Part shown: one piece after another, positions 29,897-39,161 of the stretch
Numbering within the stretch: position 1 is the first letter of the stretch
Layout of the letters: each line of letters starts with the position of its first letter
From: Mycolicibacterium sp. YH-1
GTDB taxonomy: Bacteria > Actinomycetota > Actinomycetes > Mycobacteriales > Mycobacteriaceae
DNA: 64,000 nt
Reading direction: 5' to 3'
NCBI RefSeq assembly: GCF_022557175.1
Contig: NZ_CP092915.1
Span: 5,580,001 to 5,644,000, forward strand
Notes under the pieces: model-generated
The model's database searches: none
What the model was told of the DNA's origin: nothing
The model's input: only the letters and a program-made list of their open reading frames with translations
Position numbers and translations under genes: made by a program

Positions 29897-30802
29897 GTGG
29901 TGGACATCCGCACGGGCACCGCACGGTCGGGTGATCTGGAGATTCACTACGAGGACATGGGTGACGAGAACGACCCCGCCGTCCTGCTGATCATGGGCCT
30001 GGGCGCGCAGTTGTTGCTGTGGCGCACGGGTTTCTGCGAGCGCCTCACCAACCAGGGACTGCGCGTCATCCGCTTCGACAACCGCGACGTCGGCCTGTCG
30101 AGCAAGGTCGAGGGCACTCACACCGGCGCGAAACTGCTACCGCGCATGGTGCGCTCCTACCTGGGGCGTCGCAGCGACGCGGTGTACACGCTGGAGCACA
30201 TGGCCGACGACGCCGCCGCCGTGCTCGATCACCTGCGCATCGAGAAGGCGCACATCGTCGGCGGGTCGATGGGAGGGATGATCGCCCAGGTCTTCGCCGC
30301 CCGATACCAGCACCGCACCAAGACGCTGGCGGTGATCTTCTCGAGTAACAACCAACCGCTTCTCCCCCCGCCCGGTCCCCGGCAGCTGCGTGCCATCACG
30401 ACCCGGCCAGCGGACACCTCGCGTGAGGCAGTGCTGGCCAACGCTCTCACGGTCGGCAGGATCATCGGGAGCCCTGGCTACCCCGTGCCCGAGGACCAGA
30501 TGATGGCCGATGCCATCGAGAGCTACGAGCGGTCCTATTACCCCGCGGGGGTGGCGCGCCACTTCAGCGCCATCCTCGGTAGCGGCAGCCTGGTGGGCTA
30601 TGACAGGCAGATCACAGCGCCCACGGTCGTCATCCATGGCCGCGCAGACAAGCTGATGCGCCCGTCGGGTGGCCGCGCGATCGCCAAGGCGATTCGTCGC
30701 TCGCGACTGGTGCTTTTCGACGGGATGGGACACGACCTGCCCGAGCCGTTGTGGGATGACATCGTGGGCGAACTGAAGACGACATTTTCCGAAGTGCCCT
30801 GA
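29897..30802 (+). CDS. lipG: LipG-like alpha/beta hydrolase
   Basis: The 301-residue length equals that of M. tuberculosis LipG (Rv0646c), and the position next to mmaA genes is the same. It has the oxyanion segment LLIMGLGAQ, the nucleophile elbow VGGSMGGM (Ser near residue 119), a late Asp in VIHGRADKLMRPSGG and His in GMGHDLPEPLW, completing the triad. LipG of M. tuberculosis has been described as a phospholipase/thioesterase-type enzyme, so envelope lipid turnover is likely. Tandem GTG codons at 29897 and 29900 directly follow the UbiB-like stop. Confidence 0.88.
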   Translation: MVDIRTGTARSGDLEIHYEDMGDENDPAVLLIMGLGAQLLLWRTGFCERLTNQGLRVIRFDNRDVGLSSKVEGTHTGAKLLPRMVRSYLGRRSDAVYTLEHMADDAAAVLDHLRIEKAHIVGGSMGGMIAQVFAARYQHRTKTLAVIFSSNNQPLLPPPGPRQLRAITTRPADTSREAVLANALTVGRIIGSPGYPVPEDQMMADAIESYERSYYPAGVARHFSAILGSGSLVGYDRQITAPTVVIHGRADKLMRPSGGRAIAKAIRRSRLVLFDGMGHDLPEPLWDDIVGELKTTFSEVP

Positions 30803-30820
30803 CCTGCGGAGAACCAACCC

Positions 30821-30850
30821 TTGGGGTGACGGCACGGATGCGCGTACAGT
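30821..30850 (+). promoter_or_regulatory. Candidate promoter of the first mycolate methyltransferase gene
   Basis: TTGGGG (30821-30826) and TACAGT (30845-30850) are 18 bp apart, followed by an 80-bp leader to the ATG at 30932. This is a moderate consensus match only. Confidence 0.35.
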
Positions 30851-30931
30851 TCGACACGAGCACCCGGAGGGGCCTGCCGACGTCACCGTCGATGCGCGCA
30901 GACCTCTGTAACCTCCGAGAGGTAGTTTGCT

Positions 30932-31825
30932 ATGGCTCAAGCCAAGGGCAGAAAGCGCCTGACCCCACACTTCGATAACGTGCAGGCGCATTACGACCTG
31001 TCTGACGACTTCTTCCGGCTGTTCCTCGACCCCAGCCAGACCTACAGTTGCGCCTACTTCGAACGCGATGACATGACGCTGGAGGAGGCGCAGCTCGCCA
31101 AGGTCGATCTGGCGCTGGGCAAACTGGGACTGGAGCCCGGTATGACACTGCTCGACATCGGCTGCGGTTGGGGGTCGACCCTGCTGCGGGCAATCGAGCG
31201 CTACGACGTCAACGTCGTCGGGCTGACACTGTCCAAGAACCAGAAGACGCACGTCGAGCGGGCGTTCGCCGCCTCGGACAGCCCGCGGTCCAAGCGGATC
31301 CTGCTGGAGGGCTGGGAGCAGTTCGACGGACCGGTCGACCGCATCGTCTCCATCGGCGCATTCGAGCACTTCGGCAGGGACCGGTGGGATGACTTCTTCA
31401 CGATGGCCTACAAGGCCCTCCCCGACGACGGCGTGATGCTGTTGCACACCATCACGGCGCTGACGCTGCCGCAGATGACCGAGCGTGGGCTGCCGCTGAC
31501 ATTCTCAATCGCCCGGTTCGTGAAGTTCATTCTCACCGAGATCTTCCCTGGCGGATACCTGCCGACCACCGAACTGGCAGCTGAACACGCGACGAAGGCC
31601 GGCTTCGACCTCACACGCACGCAATCGCTGCAGCCGCACTACGCCAGGACGCTGGATCACTGGGCGGCTGCGCTGGAAGCGCACCGCGACGAGGCGATCG
31701 CCGTGCAGTCCGAGGAGGTGTACGACCGGTACATGCACTACCTCACCGGCTGCGCCAAGGGCTTCAAAGATGGCTACATCGACGTCTGCCAGTTCACCCT
31801 GGCCAAGCGACGTCCCGCGGATTAG
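30932..31825 (+). CDS. Cyclopropane mycolic acid synthase-family methyltransferase (MmaA2-like)
   Basis: The 297-residue protein begins [25 protein letters not shown] and has the SAM motif [43 protein letters not shown] and a C-terminal HYLTGCAKGFKDGYIDVCQFTLAK. These match the MmaA2/CmaA subgroup that cyclopropanates meromycolate double bonds with SAM. Compared with M. tuberculosis MmaA2 the active-site carbonate/base region (EHFG) is kept. GAGAGG precedes the ATG. The exact position specificity (distal or proximal) cannot be decided by reading. Confidence 0.82.
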   Translation: MAQAKGRKRLTPHFDNVQAHYDLSDDFFRLFLDPSQTYSCAYFERDDMTLEEAQLAKVDLALGKLGLEPGMTLLDIGCGWGSTLLRAIERYDVNVVGLTLSKNQKTHVERAFAASDSPRSKRILLEGWEQFDGPVDRIVSIGAFEHFGRDRWDDFFTMAYKALPDDGVMLLHTITALTLPQMTERGLPLTFSIARFVKFILTEIFPGGYLPTTELAAEHATKAGFDLTRTQSLQPHYARTLDHWAAALEAHRDEAIAVQSEEVYDRYMHYLTGCAKGFKDGYIDVCQFTLAKRRPAD

Positions 31826-31966
31826 AGCCCACTTCTTACAAAACGCTAGGGTGTAGGGCTAGTTACGCATTTTGTGGAGTTCAGCCACGTAGGGTGCGTC
31901 ACACCAGTATCTATGCGTGACGGTCGCGCATGCGGCCATCACGAAGGAAAGGCCACAGCAGCGAAT

Positions 31967-32863
31967 ATGTCTGATAACTCCCCAGGCACCAAGGATATGA
32001 CTCCTCATTTCGAGGACATCCAAGCTCACTACGACCTTTCGGATGACTTCTTCGGCGTCTTCCAGGACCCGACCCGCAAGTACAGCTGCGCATACTTCAC
32101 CGGGCCTGATGTGACGCTGTCGGAAGCACAGATCGCCAACGTCGACCAGCATCTGGATCGGCTGGACCTCAAGCCCGGGATGACGCTGCTCGAGGTCGGT
32201 TGTGGTTGGGGTGTCACCCTGCGGCGCGCGATGGAGAAGTATGACGTCAACGTCATCGGACTGACGTTGAGCAAGAACCAGCAGGCGTACTGCTCGCAGC
32301 TGCTGAGCAAGGTCGACAGCAATCGCACCTTCGACGTGCGGCTCGAGGGGTGGGAGCAGTTCAACAGCCCGGTCGACCGGATCGTCTCGATCGAGGCATT
32401 CGAGCACTTCGGCTTCGAGCGCTACGACGACTTCTTCAAGACGTGTTACGACATCCTTCCTGACGACGGCCGGATGACGATCCAGAGCAGCGTCGGCTAC
32501 CACCCATACGAACTGGCCGAGCGCGGCAAGAAGCTGACGTTCGAGCTGGCCCGGTTCGTCAAGTTCCTGATCACCGAGATCTTCCCCGGCGGCCGTATCC
32601 CGAGTACCTCGATGATGGTCGAGCACGGCGAGAAGGCGGGCTTTGTCGTGCCCGACCCGATCTCGCTGCGCAACCACTACATCAAGACCCTGGGCATCTG
32701 GGCCAATCGGCTTGAGAACGCGAAGGACGAGGCGATCGCGGCCACCGATGAGGAGAACTACCACCGGTACATGAAGTACCTCACCGGGTGCCAGTACTAC
32801 TTCATCGACGAGACCATCGACGTCAGCCTGGTCACCTACTTGAAGCCTGGCGCCGCCGCCTAA
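31967..32863 (+). CDS. mmaA4: Mycolic acid methyltransferase, MmaA4-like (hydroxymycolate synthase type)
   Basis: The 298-residue protein ends [10 protein letters not shown], the same as M. tuberculosis MmaA4. It has [63 protein letters not shown] and [21 protein letters not shown], all typical of MmaA4 rather than MmaA1-3. MmaA4 adds the methyl and hydroxyl that start keto- and methoxymycolate synthesis. The ATG at 31967 (MSDNSP...) is chosen, since an in-frame start at 31874 adds an unrelated tail. A strong hairpin terminator follows at 32872-32912. In M. tuberculosis the next gene would be rplA. Confidence 0.85.
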   Translation: MSDNSPGTKDMTPHFEDIQAHYDLSDDFFGVFQDPTRKYSCAYFTGPDVTLSEAQIANVDQHLDRLDLKPGMTLLEVGCGWGVTLRRAMEKYDVNVIGLTLSKNQQAYCSQLLSKVDSNRTFDVRLEGWEQFNSPVDRIVSIEAFEHFGFERYDDFFKTCYDILPDDGRMTIQSSVGYHPYELAERGKKLTFELARFVKFLITEIFPGGRIPSTSMMVEHGEKAGFVVPDPISLRNHYIKTLGIWANRLENAKDEAIAATDEENYHRYMKYLTGCQYYFIDETIDVSLVTYLKPGAAA

Positions 32864-32871
32864 CGGTTCAC

Positions 32872-32912
32872 GCGAAACGCCCCGGCACTCGATGAGTGCT
32901 GGGGCGTTTCGC
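32872..32912 (+). terminator. Intrinsic terminator after mmaA4
   Basis: A 19-bp stem (32872-32890 with 32894-32912, one G-T pair) with a 3-nt loop begins 8 bp after the mmaA4 stop. It closes the ubiB/lipG/mmaA side before the polysaccharide locus. Confidence 0.85.
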
Positions 32913-33469
32913 TGTCAGTCGCGCCTCGGTCGCGCACTTGCCATCGCAGCGCGACCGCCTACGCCGCTCACCATCAATCCCGCTGCGGGACAGCGGCGTT
33001 GCAGGACTGATGGTTGTGAGACCGCGTGAGCCCCAGCCAACGGCTCACTGAGCCACTCAGCGCTTCGTACGACCACCCCGCACCACGCGTCGGGGCTGCG
33101 ACGCGTCGGCCGAAGTATTCGCCACCATCGGGTCCTACGGTGCACAACACCTTCGGAGCCGCCTGCCGGTCCTCATCGGCACTACACGCCGAGCGAAACC
33201 TGGCAACTTCATCCGAAGCCCCTGCGTGGTCGTTCTACCAGACAAAAGCACGCGCAACGAATACGAACGGCGAACAAGAGTCCATTAAAGGGAGTAATCG
33301 CTTTCAATACGCCGAAGCCCACCTGCGACGTCGCCATGACTCAGGATGAAATTTGCGCAATTTGCCGTCCCATTGATGACCAAAGGTATTAATTGACGCG
33401 ATAAACGAAATCTGCAATGCTTCCTCCATTCTCAGGTTGTATTCAGAATCGACTGTTAAAGGGGGCATA
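32913..33469. other. Gene-free junction before the polysaccharide locus
   Basis: About 560 bp hold no convincing reading frame. The right half (about 33240-33470) is visibly richer in A and T than the flanks and contains a promoter-like TTGACG at 33393. This is the left boundary of the accessory region. No transposon ends, direct repeats or tRNA remnant could be seen. Confidence 0.6.
33393..33421 (+). promoter_or_regulatory. Candidate promoter of the small secreted protein gene
   Basis: TTGACG (33393-33398) and AATGCT (33416-33421) lie 17 bp apart, 49 bp upstream of the GTG start at 33470, in AT-rich DNA. Confidence 0.45.
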
Positions 33470-33964
33470 GTGACTACGGTTGCAGCCAAGCTTTCCGGCG
33501 TTACCACCAAATTCAATGCCAGCGCGGCAGCACTGGCGATTGCAGGCGCTGCAGTCCTCACTCCCCCGCTGGTCGCAAACGCGGAACCCGTTGGTGCGAC
33601 GCAGATTGCACAGACTCTGGGGTCGGCTGCGTCCGCCAACGACAACCTCTGGTACCTGGAGAATGATCAGGCTACCGCCGCCCGCGCCGGCCTTGTCACG
33701 TCCGCCGCCGCCGCCTCAGCGCCGTCGTTTAACTCGATATTCCAGAATCGACTTATTTGGATCGGCCCCGCCAATCCGAATCCTCCGGCCGGCACAAAGA
33801 CGGTCTTTGAATTCGCGCCTTTGGCCTTGATCCCGGGCTTCCTGCGGCCGCTTTACAGTTGGTTCACTCAAAGCCTCAATTTCCAGATCTGCATCGGCGG
33901 GATTTCCGCGAAGGTGGGTCCTTACGGCACGATCTCCGGCTCTGTCAGTAGCCGAGGCTGCTGA
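33470..33964 (+). CDS. Small secreted protein of unknown function
   Basis: The 164-residue protein has a clear signal peptide: basic start, hydrophobic ASAAALAIAGAAVLTPPLV and a cleavage site after ANA near residue 38. The mature part has an Ala-rich helix and a C-terminal SWFTQSLNFQICIGGISAKVGPYGTISGSVSSRGC with two cysteines that could pair. GTG 33470 follows AAAGGGGG. Similar short secreted proteins exist in mycobacteria, but I cannot name a family. As the first gene of the polysaccharide locus it could be an envelope-associated accessory protein. Confidence 0.7.
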   Translation: MTTVAAKLSGVTTKFNASAAALAIAGAAVLTPPLVANAEPVGATQIAQTLGSAASANDNLWYLENDQATAARAGLVTSAAAASAPSFNSIFQNRLIWIGPANPNPPAGTKTVFEFAPLALIPGFLRPLYSWFTQSLNFQICIGGISAKVGPYGTISGSVSSRGC

Positions 33965-34066
33965 CAGCACTCAGGCGCGGCTCGTCACCCAGCGCATCAA
34001 ATGAACGAACACCGCCGTGGCCGCATGCTCTTGGTGTCGGCCGCGCCTGAACGCCGGAAAGTCTGA

Positions 34067-35929
34067 GTGAAGTCCTTTTCGAAACGTCCGTTCGCAGCTA
34101 GCTCCGTCGACAGTGAGGATGATGGTTTGGCCGCGGACGACGAGCCTCAACGGTTCCGCTGGCTGACACATCCTCGGCGACGCAATCTGGTGTGGACCGG
34201 CGTCGTGGCGATCGTGGCCATCGTGGCATTCGGATGCTGGTTGGGCATCAGTGCACGTGACGCGAAGTCGAATCTGGAGCAGGCGCGCAACAGCGCACAA
34301 CAGGCAAAGGACGCGTTGCTTCAGGGGAACGCCCAGGATGCCTCGCAACATGCGGATGCCGCGCAGGCCCACGCACAGGCGGCACGGGATGCAGCTCATT
34401 CGTTGCCGTGGAACGTCGCCTCAGTGGTGCCATGGCTGGGCAGCCCGTTCAAGACAGGTCAACAGATAACCGACGTGGTACTCGGACTGGCAGCCGATGT
34501 CCTGCAGCCCTCCGCGCATGCTGGCGCGGCGCTGTCACCAGACAGGTTGCTGCAGGGCAACCGTGTGGACATCCAGACGCTCCGCGACCAGGAGCCCGTG
34601 CTGAGCGGCCTGTCCGAGGCTGCCGCCCAACTCGACGTCGAAGCCAGCGCGATTGCCGAGCCCCGCTTCATGTCGGCCCTCGGTGATGCTCGCACGCAGT
34701 TGCAGGGCCAGACGTCTGAACTCGCTCACCTGTTGGAGAACACCGCCCTCGCCGCTCGCATCGCCCCGACGATGATGGGCGCAGACGGCCCCCGCAAGTA
34801 CTTCATGGGCTTTCAGACCAACGCTGAAGCCCGAGGCACCGGAGGACTGCTCGGCGGCTTCGGAGTGCTCCGGTTCGATGACGGCACTGCGACAGTGGAC
34901 GACCTCGGACCGAACACCGAACTCGTCGGGGCCTTCAAACCGATTGACCTCGGCCCGGAGTACGAACAGCAGTACGGATTCACCAATCCGTTCTCCGACG
35001 TTCGGAACAGCAATTTGAGTTCCCACTTCCCTTACACAGCCCAGATATGGAAGTCCATGTGGGCGCAGCAGTCTGGGATGAACGTCGACGGGGTCATTGC
35101 CATCGACCCGATCGCTCTGAGTTACATCCTCGGTGCGGTCGGTCCAGTGACCATGCCAGACGGCGAACTCGTGACGAAGGACAACGTCGTCGAGCTGACT
35201 GAGTCGACCGCCTACGCCCGTTTCCCGACGGACCAGACGGCGCGCAAGGAGTATCTGCAGGGCATCGCCAACGAGATCGTCAAGAAGATGACCGGGAAGA
35301 AGGTGGAGTCGCCGCGCAAGTTGCTCGACGCCCTGGGCAAGGCTGTGGGCGAACGACGTATCGCCGTGTGGGACTCCACCCCGGCGGTCCAGGAGGCCCT
35401 GGAGCTGACGCCACTTGCGCATGCCATTCCCGAGGACGCCGCACCTTATGCCGAGGTGGTGATCAACAACCTCGGAGGCAACAAGATGGACTATTACCTC
35501 GAGCGAGAGATCGAGTACGCCGCCGACGGTTGCTCCGGCGACACGCGAATGTCAACAGTCACCATTCGCCTGAAGAACGCCGCACCCACCACTCCCCTCC
35601 CGGACTACGTGGCCGGTTCCACGGGCCTTCTCCCCGACATCCCCATCGCGGTCCCGAGCGGCACCATGGTGTCCTCGGTACGGCTCGTTGCCACCAGCGG
35701 CGCCAAACTGGTTAGCGCTGTTGCCAATAACGAGAAGGTGCCGACGTTCACCAGCATGGAGCGCGGTCACCCCAGCTTCGAAGTGCAGGTGGCCATTCCA
35801 CCCGGCAAGTCCGGTGAGTTGACCTTCCGCCTGTCCGAGCCGACATCTCCAGGTGCTCCGCGCGTTCCGATTCAACCCTTGGTCAGCTCGGTCGCTCCCG
35901 TGATTTCGGTGCCCGAATGTCCGAGATGA
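34067..35929 (+). CDS. DUF4012 membrane-anchored protein of the polysaccharide locus
   Basis: The 620-residue protein has a cytoplasmic N-terminus of about 40 residues, one membrane helix (LVWTGVVAIVAIVAFGCWLGI), an Ala/Gln-rich coiled coil (about 65-110) and a large external DUF4012 domain from about residue 240 with RKYFMGFQTNAEARGTGGLLGGFG. DUF4012 proteins occur next to capsule and exopolysaccharide genes in actinobacteria, but their activity is unknown. The stop overlaps the start of the BY-kinase gene (ATGA), so both are coupled and likely work at the same membrane complex. The start is GTG at 34067. Confidence 0.85.
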   Translation: MKSFSKRPFAASSVDSEDDGLAADDEPQRFRWLTHPRRRNLVWTGVVAIVAIVAFGCWLGISARDAKSNLEQARNSAQQAKDALLQGNAQDASQHADAAQAHAQAARDAAHSLPWNVASVVPWLGSPFKTGQQITDVVLGLAADVLQPSAHAGAALSPDRLLQGNRVDIQTLRDQEPVLSGLSEAAAQLDVEASAIAEPRFMSALGDARTQLQGQTSELAHLLENTALAARIAPTMMGADGPRKYFMGFQTNAEARGTGGLLGGFGVLRFDDGTATVDDLGPNTELVGAFKPIDLGPEYEQQYGFTNPFSDVRNSNLSSHFPYTAQIWKSMWAQQSGMNVDGVIAIDPIALSYILGAVGPVTMPDGELVTKDNVVELTESTAYARFPTDQTARKEYLQGIANEIVKKMTGKKVESPRKLLDALGKAVGERRIAVWDSTPAVQEALELTPLAHAIPEDAAPYAEVVINNLGGNKMDYYLEREIEYAADGCSGDTRMSTVTIRLKNAAPTTPLPDYVAGSTGLLPDIPIAVPSGTMVSSVRLVATSGAKLVSAVANNEKVPTFTSMERGHPSFEVQVAIPPGKSGELTFRLSEPTSPGAPRVPIQPLVSSVAPVISVPECPR

Positions 35930-37473
35930 ACCGGGGTTCGCGCAAATTCGCGGCATCAGGTGACAGAAGCTCAGCACGGGCAATCAGTGGCGAAGGGGCG
36001 GCTTTGAAACTTCAGGACTACGCCAAAGTGCTGCGCAATCGGTGGATCACCGTAGCCGTGACGATCCTGGTGACGGTTCTGGGAGCCGTCGCCTACACGT
36101 TGATGACAACTCCGGTCTATGAGGCCAACACGAGGCTCTTCGTGTCCACCTCCACGGGCGGTTCGTCGGGGGCCGACCTCTACCAGGGTAATCGTCTCTC
36201 GCAGGAGCGAGTCATCTCGTATGCCGAGCTGCTCAAGGGAGAGACCCTGGCGCAGCGCACCATTGACAAACTCGACCTCGACATGAGCGCGCAACAGCTC
36301 CGAGGGAACACCAAGGCGAAGGCTAAGCCCGATACCGTCCTGATAGACGTCGGTGTCCTTGACGAGTCACCCGTGCGGGCACGCGATATCGCCAACGCGC
36401 TGTCCGACGAATTCGTCGTGATGGTGCGCGAACTGGAGACTGAGGAGGACGGCGCGAAACCCGACGCCCGCGTTGTCGTTGAGCAACGCGCGTCGATTCC
36501 CGCGCACCCCGTCTCACCAAAGAAGCTCCGAAATCTCGTCGGCGGCATTGGCCTCGGAGTGCTCCTTGGTGTTGGTCTCGCGTTCCTGCGCGACCTTCTC
36601 GACAACACCGCCAAAACCCGAGAGACCGTTGAGGACATCACGGGCGTCGGACTCGTCGGCAGTATCCCGCTCGACAAGGAACGACGGAAGCACGCGGCGA
36701 TCTCCTTCAGCAGCGACAACTCGCCGATCGCAGAGGCCTTCCGCAAAGTCCGAACGAATCTGCAGTATCTCGCGGTCGATAATCCGCCGCGTGTGATCGT
36801 CGTGACCAGTTCGATGCCGACCGAGGGAAAGTCCACCACTGCCATAAACATTGCACTGGCTTTGGCGGAAGCCGAAAACAACGTGGTCCTCGTCGATGGC
36901 GATCTGCGGCGGCCCATGTTGCACAACTACCTTGACTTGGTTGGGTCGGTCGGCTTCAGCACCGTGCTGAGTGGGCGCGCATCCCTGTCCGAGGCACTCC
37001 AGAAGACGAGTTTTCCGGGCTTAACAGTCCTCACCTCGGGCGCGGTTCCGCCCAATCCAAGCGAGCTACTCGGTTCGTTGACAGCGAAGAAGCTGCTAAG
37101 CGAACTCCGGGCAGACTTCGACTACGTGATCGTCGATTCGACACCGCTACTCGCTGTTACGGATGCTGCCCTGTTGGCGACCAGCGCCGACGGCGTCTTG
37201 GTCGTGGCGCGATACGGTCAGACCAAGCGCGACCAGCTCCGGCACGCCATCGCGAGCCTCAAGGATGTCGACGCATCCCTGATCGGTGCAGTCTTCGCAA
37301 TGATTCCGGCCCGTGGAAACTCCTCGTACGGTTACGGCTACTACGGCGAGGACAGCACACAGCGGCCGTCTGCACGTCGAATCGACAGCGACGACGCAAG
37401 TGACGCCGAACCGCCCGCATCACCCGAGAAGGTGGCGCACAGCCAGACGGCGGAAGCGGGAACGTCCGAATGA
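35926..37473 (+). CDS. Wzz-BY-kinase fusion (polysaccharide co-polymerase and tyrosine kinase)
   Basis: This single 515-residue chain combines a Wzz domain (membrane helices about 41-60 and 203-220, around an external loop) with a cytoplasmic bacterial tyrosine kinase. The kinase has Walker A MPTEGKST (Lys302), Walker A' LVDGDLRRP (324-326) and Walker B VIVDS (Asp404). The C-terminal tyrosine cluster SSYGYGYYG (Tyr468, 470, 472 and 473) is the usual autophosphorylation site. Such proteins control chain length and export. ATG 35926 overlaps the DUF4012 stop; ATG 35917 is also possible. The partner phosphatase is encoded at 57.1 kb. Confidence 0.92.
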   Translation: MNRGSRKFAASGDRSSARAISGEGAALKLQDYAKVLRNRWITVAVTILVTVLGAVAYTLMTTPVYEANTRLFVSTSTGGSSGADLYQGNRLSQERVISYAELLKGETLAQRTIDKLDLDMSAQQLRGNTKAKAKPDTVLIDVGVLDESPVRARDIANALSDEFVVMVRELETEEDGAKPDARVVVEQRASIPAHPVSPKKLRNLVGGIGLGVLLGVGLAFLRDLLDNTAKTRETVEDITGVGLVGSIPLDKERRKHAAISFSSDNSPIAEAFRKVRTNLQYLAVDNPPRVIVVTSSMPTEGKSTTAINIALALAEAENNVVLVDGDLRRPMLHNYLDLVGSVGFSTVLSGRASLSEALQKTSFPGLTVLTSGAVPPNPSELLGSLTAKKLLSELRADFDYVIVDSTPLLAVTDAALLATSADGVLVVARYGQTKRDQLRHAIASLKDVDASLIGAVFAMIPARGNSSYGYGYYGEDSTQRPSARRIDSDDASDAEPPASPEKVAHSQTAEAGTSE

Positions 37474-37597
37474 CGCCCATTTCTCTCAGGCACGCAGGCG
37501 ATCCCACACCACTTTGCGTGTGCAGCGCGGTCGTTCGAAGGCTCAGGTGGCCGAGGGTCGATTGACTCTCGTAGTGGTTTCACTCTTGGAGGTAACG

Positions 37598-38068
37598 ATG
37601 AAATTCCTTATGCGAGTTGTTGTCGTCGTCTGTGGCGCACTCTTAACGCTCACCGCACTGGGCGCCGGTCCTGCGTCGGCTGACCCATACGTCGGCAAGA
37701 CGTATGCAGAAGCCGCGTCGAAGATCTCGCAACGGAACGGCAAGCCCGTTGTGGCAACGGTTAGCGGTAGTCAGCTGTCCACAGACAAATGCATCGTGGT
37801 CAGCTGGTCCAAATCCATCTTCCGCGATTCCAGTGGAGACGCCCGTCGCAAAGAATTCCTGCTGAACCTGAACTGCAATAGAGCACTCGCCTCACCAGGG
37901 CATCCGGGTAGTTCAATAATGACGCCGGAGGGTCGGCAGGGAAAGAAGGACGAGGCTGCCGCGGCGTCGATAACAAAGAATCCAGCAGTCTGTCAGCGGA
38001 GCGAGAAGCACGCCAAGTGGTGTGCCAGGGTCTGCACCGCGACCGGGTTGTGCAAGGTTCCGGCGTAA
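37598..38068 (+). CDS. Small cysteine-rich secreted protein
   Basis: The 156-residue protein has a signal peptide ([24 protein letters not shown], shown as basic start plus hydrophobic run) cut after ASA. The mature part has [20 protein letters not shown], resembling a PASTA-like repeat, and a C-terminal part with several cysteines ([13 protein letters not shown]). Relatives are common in mycobacteria without assigned function. The ATG at 37598 has GGAGG 6 nt upstream. A cell-wall binding role is conceivable from the PASTA-like segment but unproven. Confidence 0.72.
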   Translation: MKFLMRVVVVVCGALLTLTALGAGPASADPYVGKTYAEAASKISQRNGKPVVATVSGSQLSTDKCIVVSWSKSIFRDSSGDARRKEFLLNLNCNRALASPGHPGSSIMTPEGRQGKKDEAAAASITKNPAVCQRSEKHAKWCARVCTATGLCKVPA

Positions 38069-38111
38069 GCATGCCGTTCAGTCGGATTTCCCCCACTCCC
38101 CTAAGGAACGT

Positions 38112-39161
38112 ATGCCCAAGCGCGCGTTGATTACTGGAATCACTGGACAGGACGGCTCATATCTAGCGGAGTTCCTGCTCAATAAGGGCTACGAAGTGCA
38201 CGGGATTATCCGCCGTGCCTCGACGTTCAACACCTCACGTATTGACCACTTGTACGTCGATCCGCATACCCCGGACGCCAAACTCTTCTTGCACTATGGC
38301 GACCTCAGCGACGGTGCCCGGCTGGTCACGTTGCTCGCCGAACTCAAGCCCGACGAGATTTACAATCTCGCTGCTCAGTCGCATGTGCGGGTGTCGTTCG
38401 ACGAACCCGAACACACTGCCGACACCACCGGGTCTGGGACCGTCCGCATGCTCGAGGCCGTGCGGCTGTCTGGAATCAACGCGCGTTTCTACCAAGCATC
38501 ATCATCGGAGATGTACGGGGCTACACCCCCGCCTCAGCACGAGGACACGCCGTTCTATCCTCGGTCGCCCTATGGCGCAGCCAAGTTGTACAGCTATTGG
38601 ATAACAAGGAACTACCGCGAGGCATACGGTCTCTTCGCCGCCAATGGAATCCTGTTCAATCACGAATCACCCCGTCGGGGCGAGACTTTCGTGACACGAA
38701 AGATCACCCGTGCGGTGGCCGCCATCAAAGCCGGCCGGCAGGACTACGTCTACATGGGAAACCTCGATGCCGTACGTGACTGGGGCTACGCCGCCGAATA
38801 TGTTGAGGGTATGTGGCGAATGCTGCAGGTCGACGAGCCCGACGATTATGTTCTCGCCACCGGGGAAGGATTCACAGTTCGGGAGTTCCTGGAGATCGCA
38901 TTCGCGCACGCAGGCCTCAACTGGCAGGACCACGTTCGGTTCGACGAGCGTTACCTTCGTGCCAGCGAGGTGGACTCGTTGATCGGGGACGCGACGCGAG
39001 CCCGCGAGAAGCTGGGTTGGGTACCCACCATCCACGGCCGGGAGCTGGCACGGCTCATGGTCGACGCCGATATCGACGCTCTTGAGCACGCGGGACAGCC
39101 CTGGATCGACAACGTGCGGTTGGAGTCGTGGGGGACCGCCGCTGCGCCTGTAGGTAGCTGA
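38112..39161 (+). CDS. gmd: GDP-mannose 4,6-dehydratase
   Basis: The 349-residue short-chain dehydrogenase has [15 protein letters not shown] (NADP site, residues 9-19), [15 protein letters not shown], the catalytic SSSEMYG with Glu133, and Tyr154-x3-Lys158 in [26 protein letters not shown] is the Gmd sugar-binding signature. It converts GDP-mannose to GDP-4-keto-6-deoxymannose. Its stop overlaps the next start by 1 bp, and the next gene encodes the following enzyme, giving GDP-L-fucose. GDP-mannose must come from housekeeping ManB/ManC, which are not in the window. Confidence 0.96.
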   Translation: MPKRALITGITGQDGSYLAEFLLNKGYEVHGIIRRASTFNTSRIDHLYVDPHTPDAKLFLHYGDLSDGARLVTLLAELKPDEIYNLAAQSHVRVSFDEPEHTADTTGSGTVRMLEAVRLSGINARFYQASSSEMYGATPPPQHEDTPFYPRSPYGAAKLYSYWITRNYREAYGLFAANGILFNHESPRRGETFVTRKITRAVAAIKAGRQDYVYMGNLDAVRDWGYAAEYVEGMWRMLQVDEPDDYVLATGEGFTVREFLEIAFAHAGLNWQDHVRFDERYLRASEVDSLIGDATRAREKLGWVPTIHGRELARLMVDADIDALEHAGQPWIDNVRLESWGTAAAPVGS

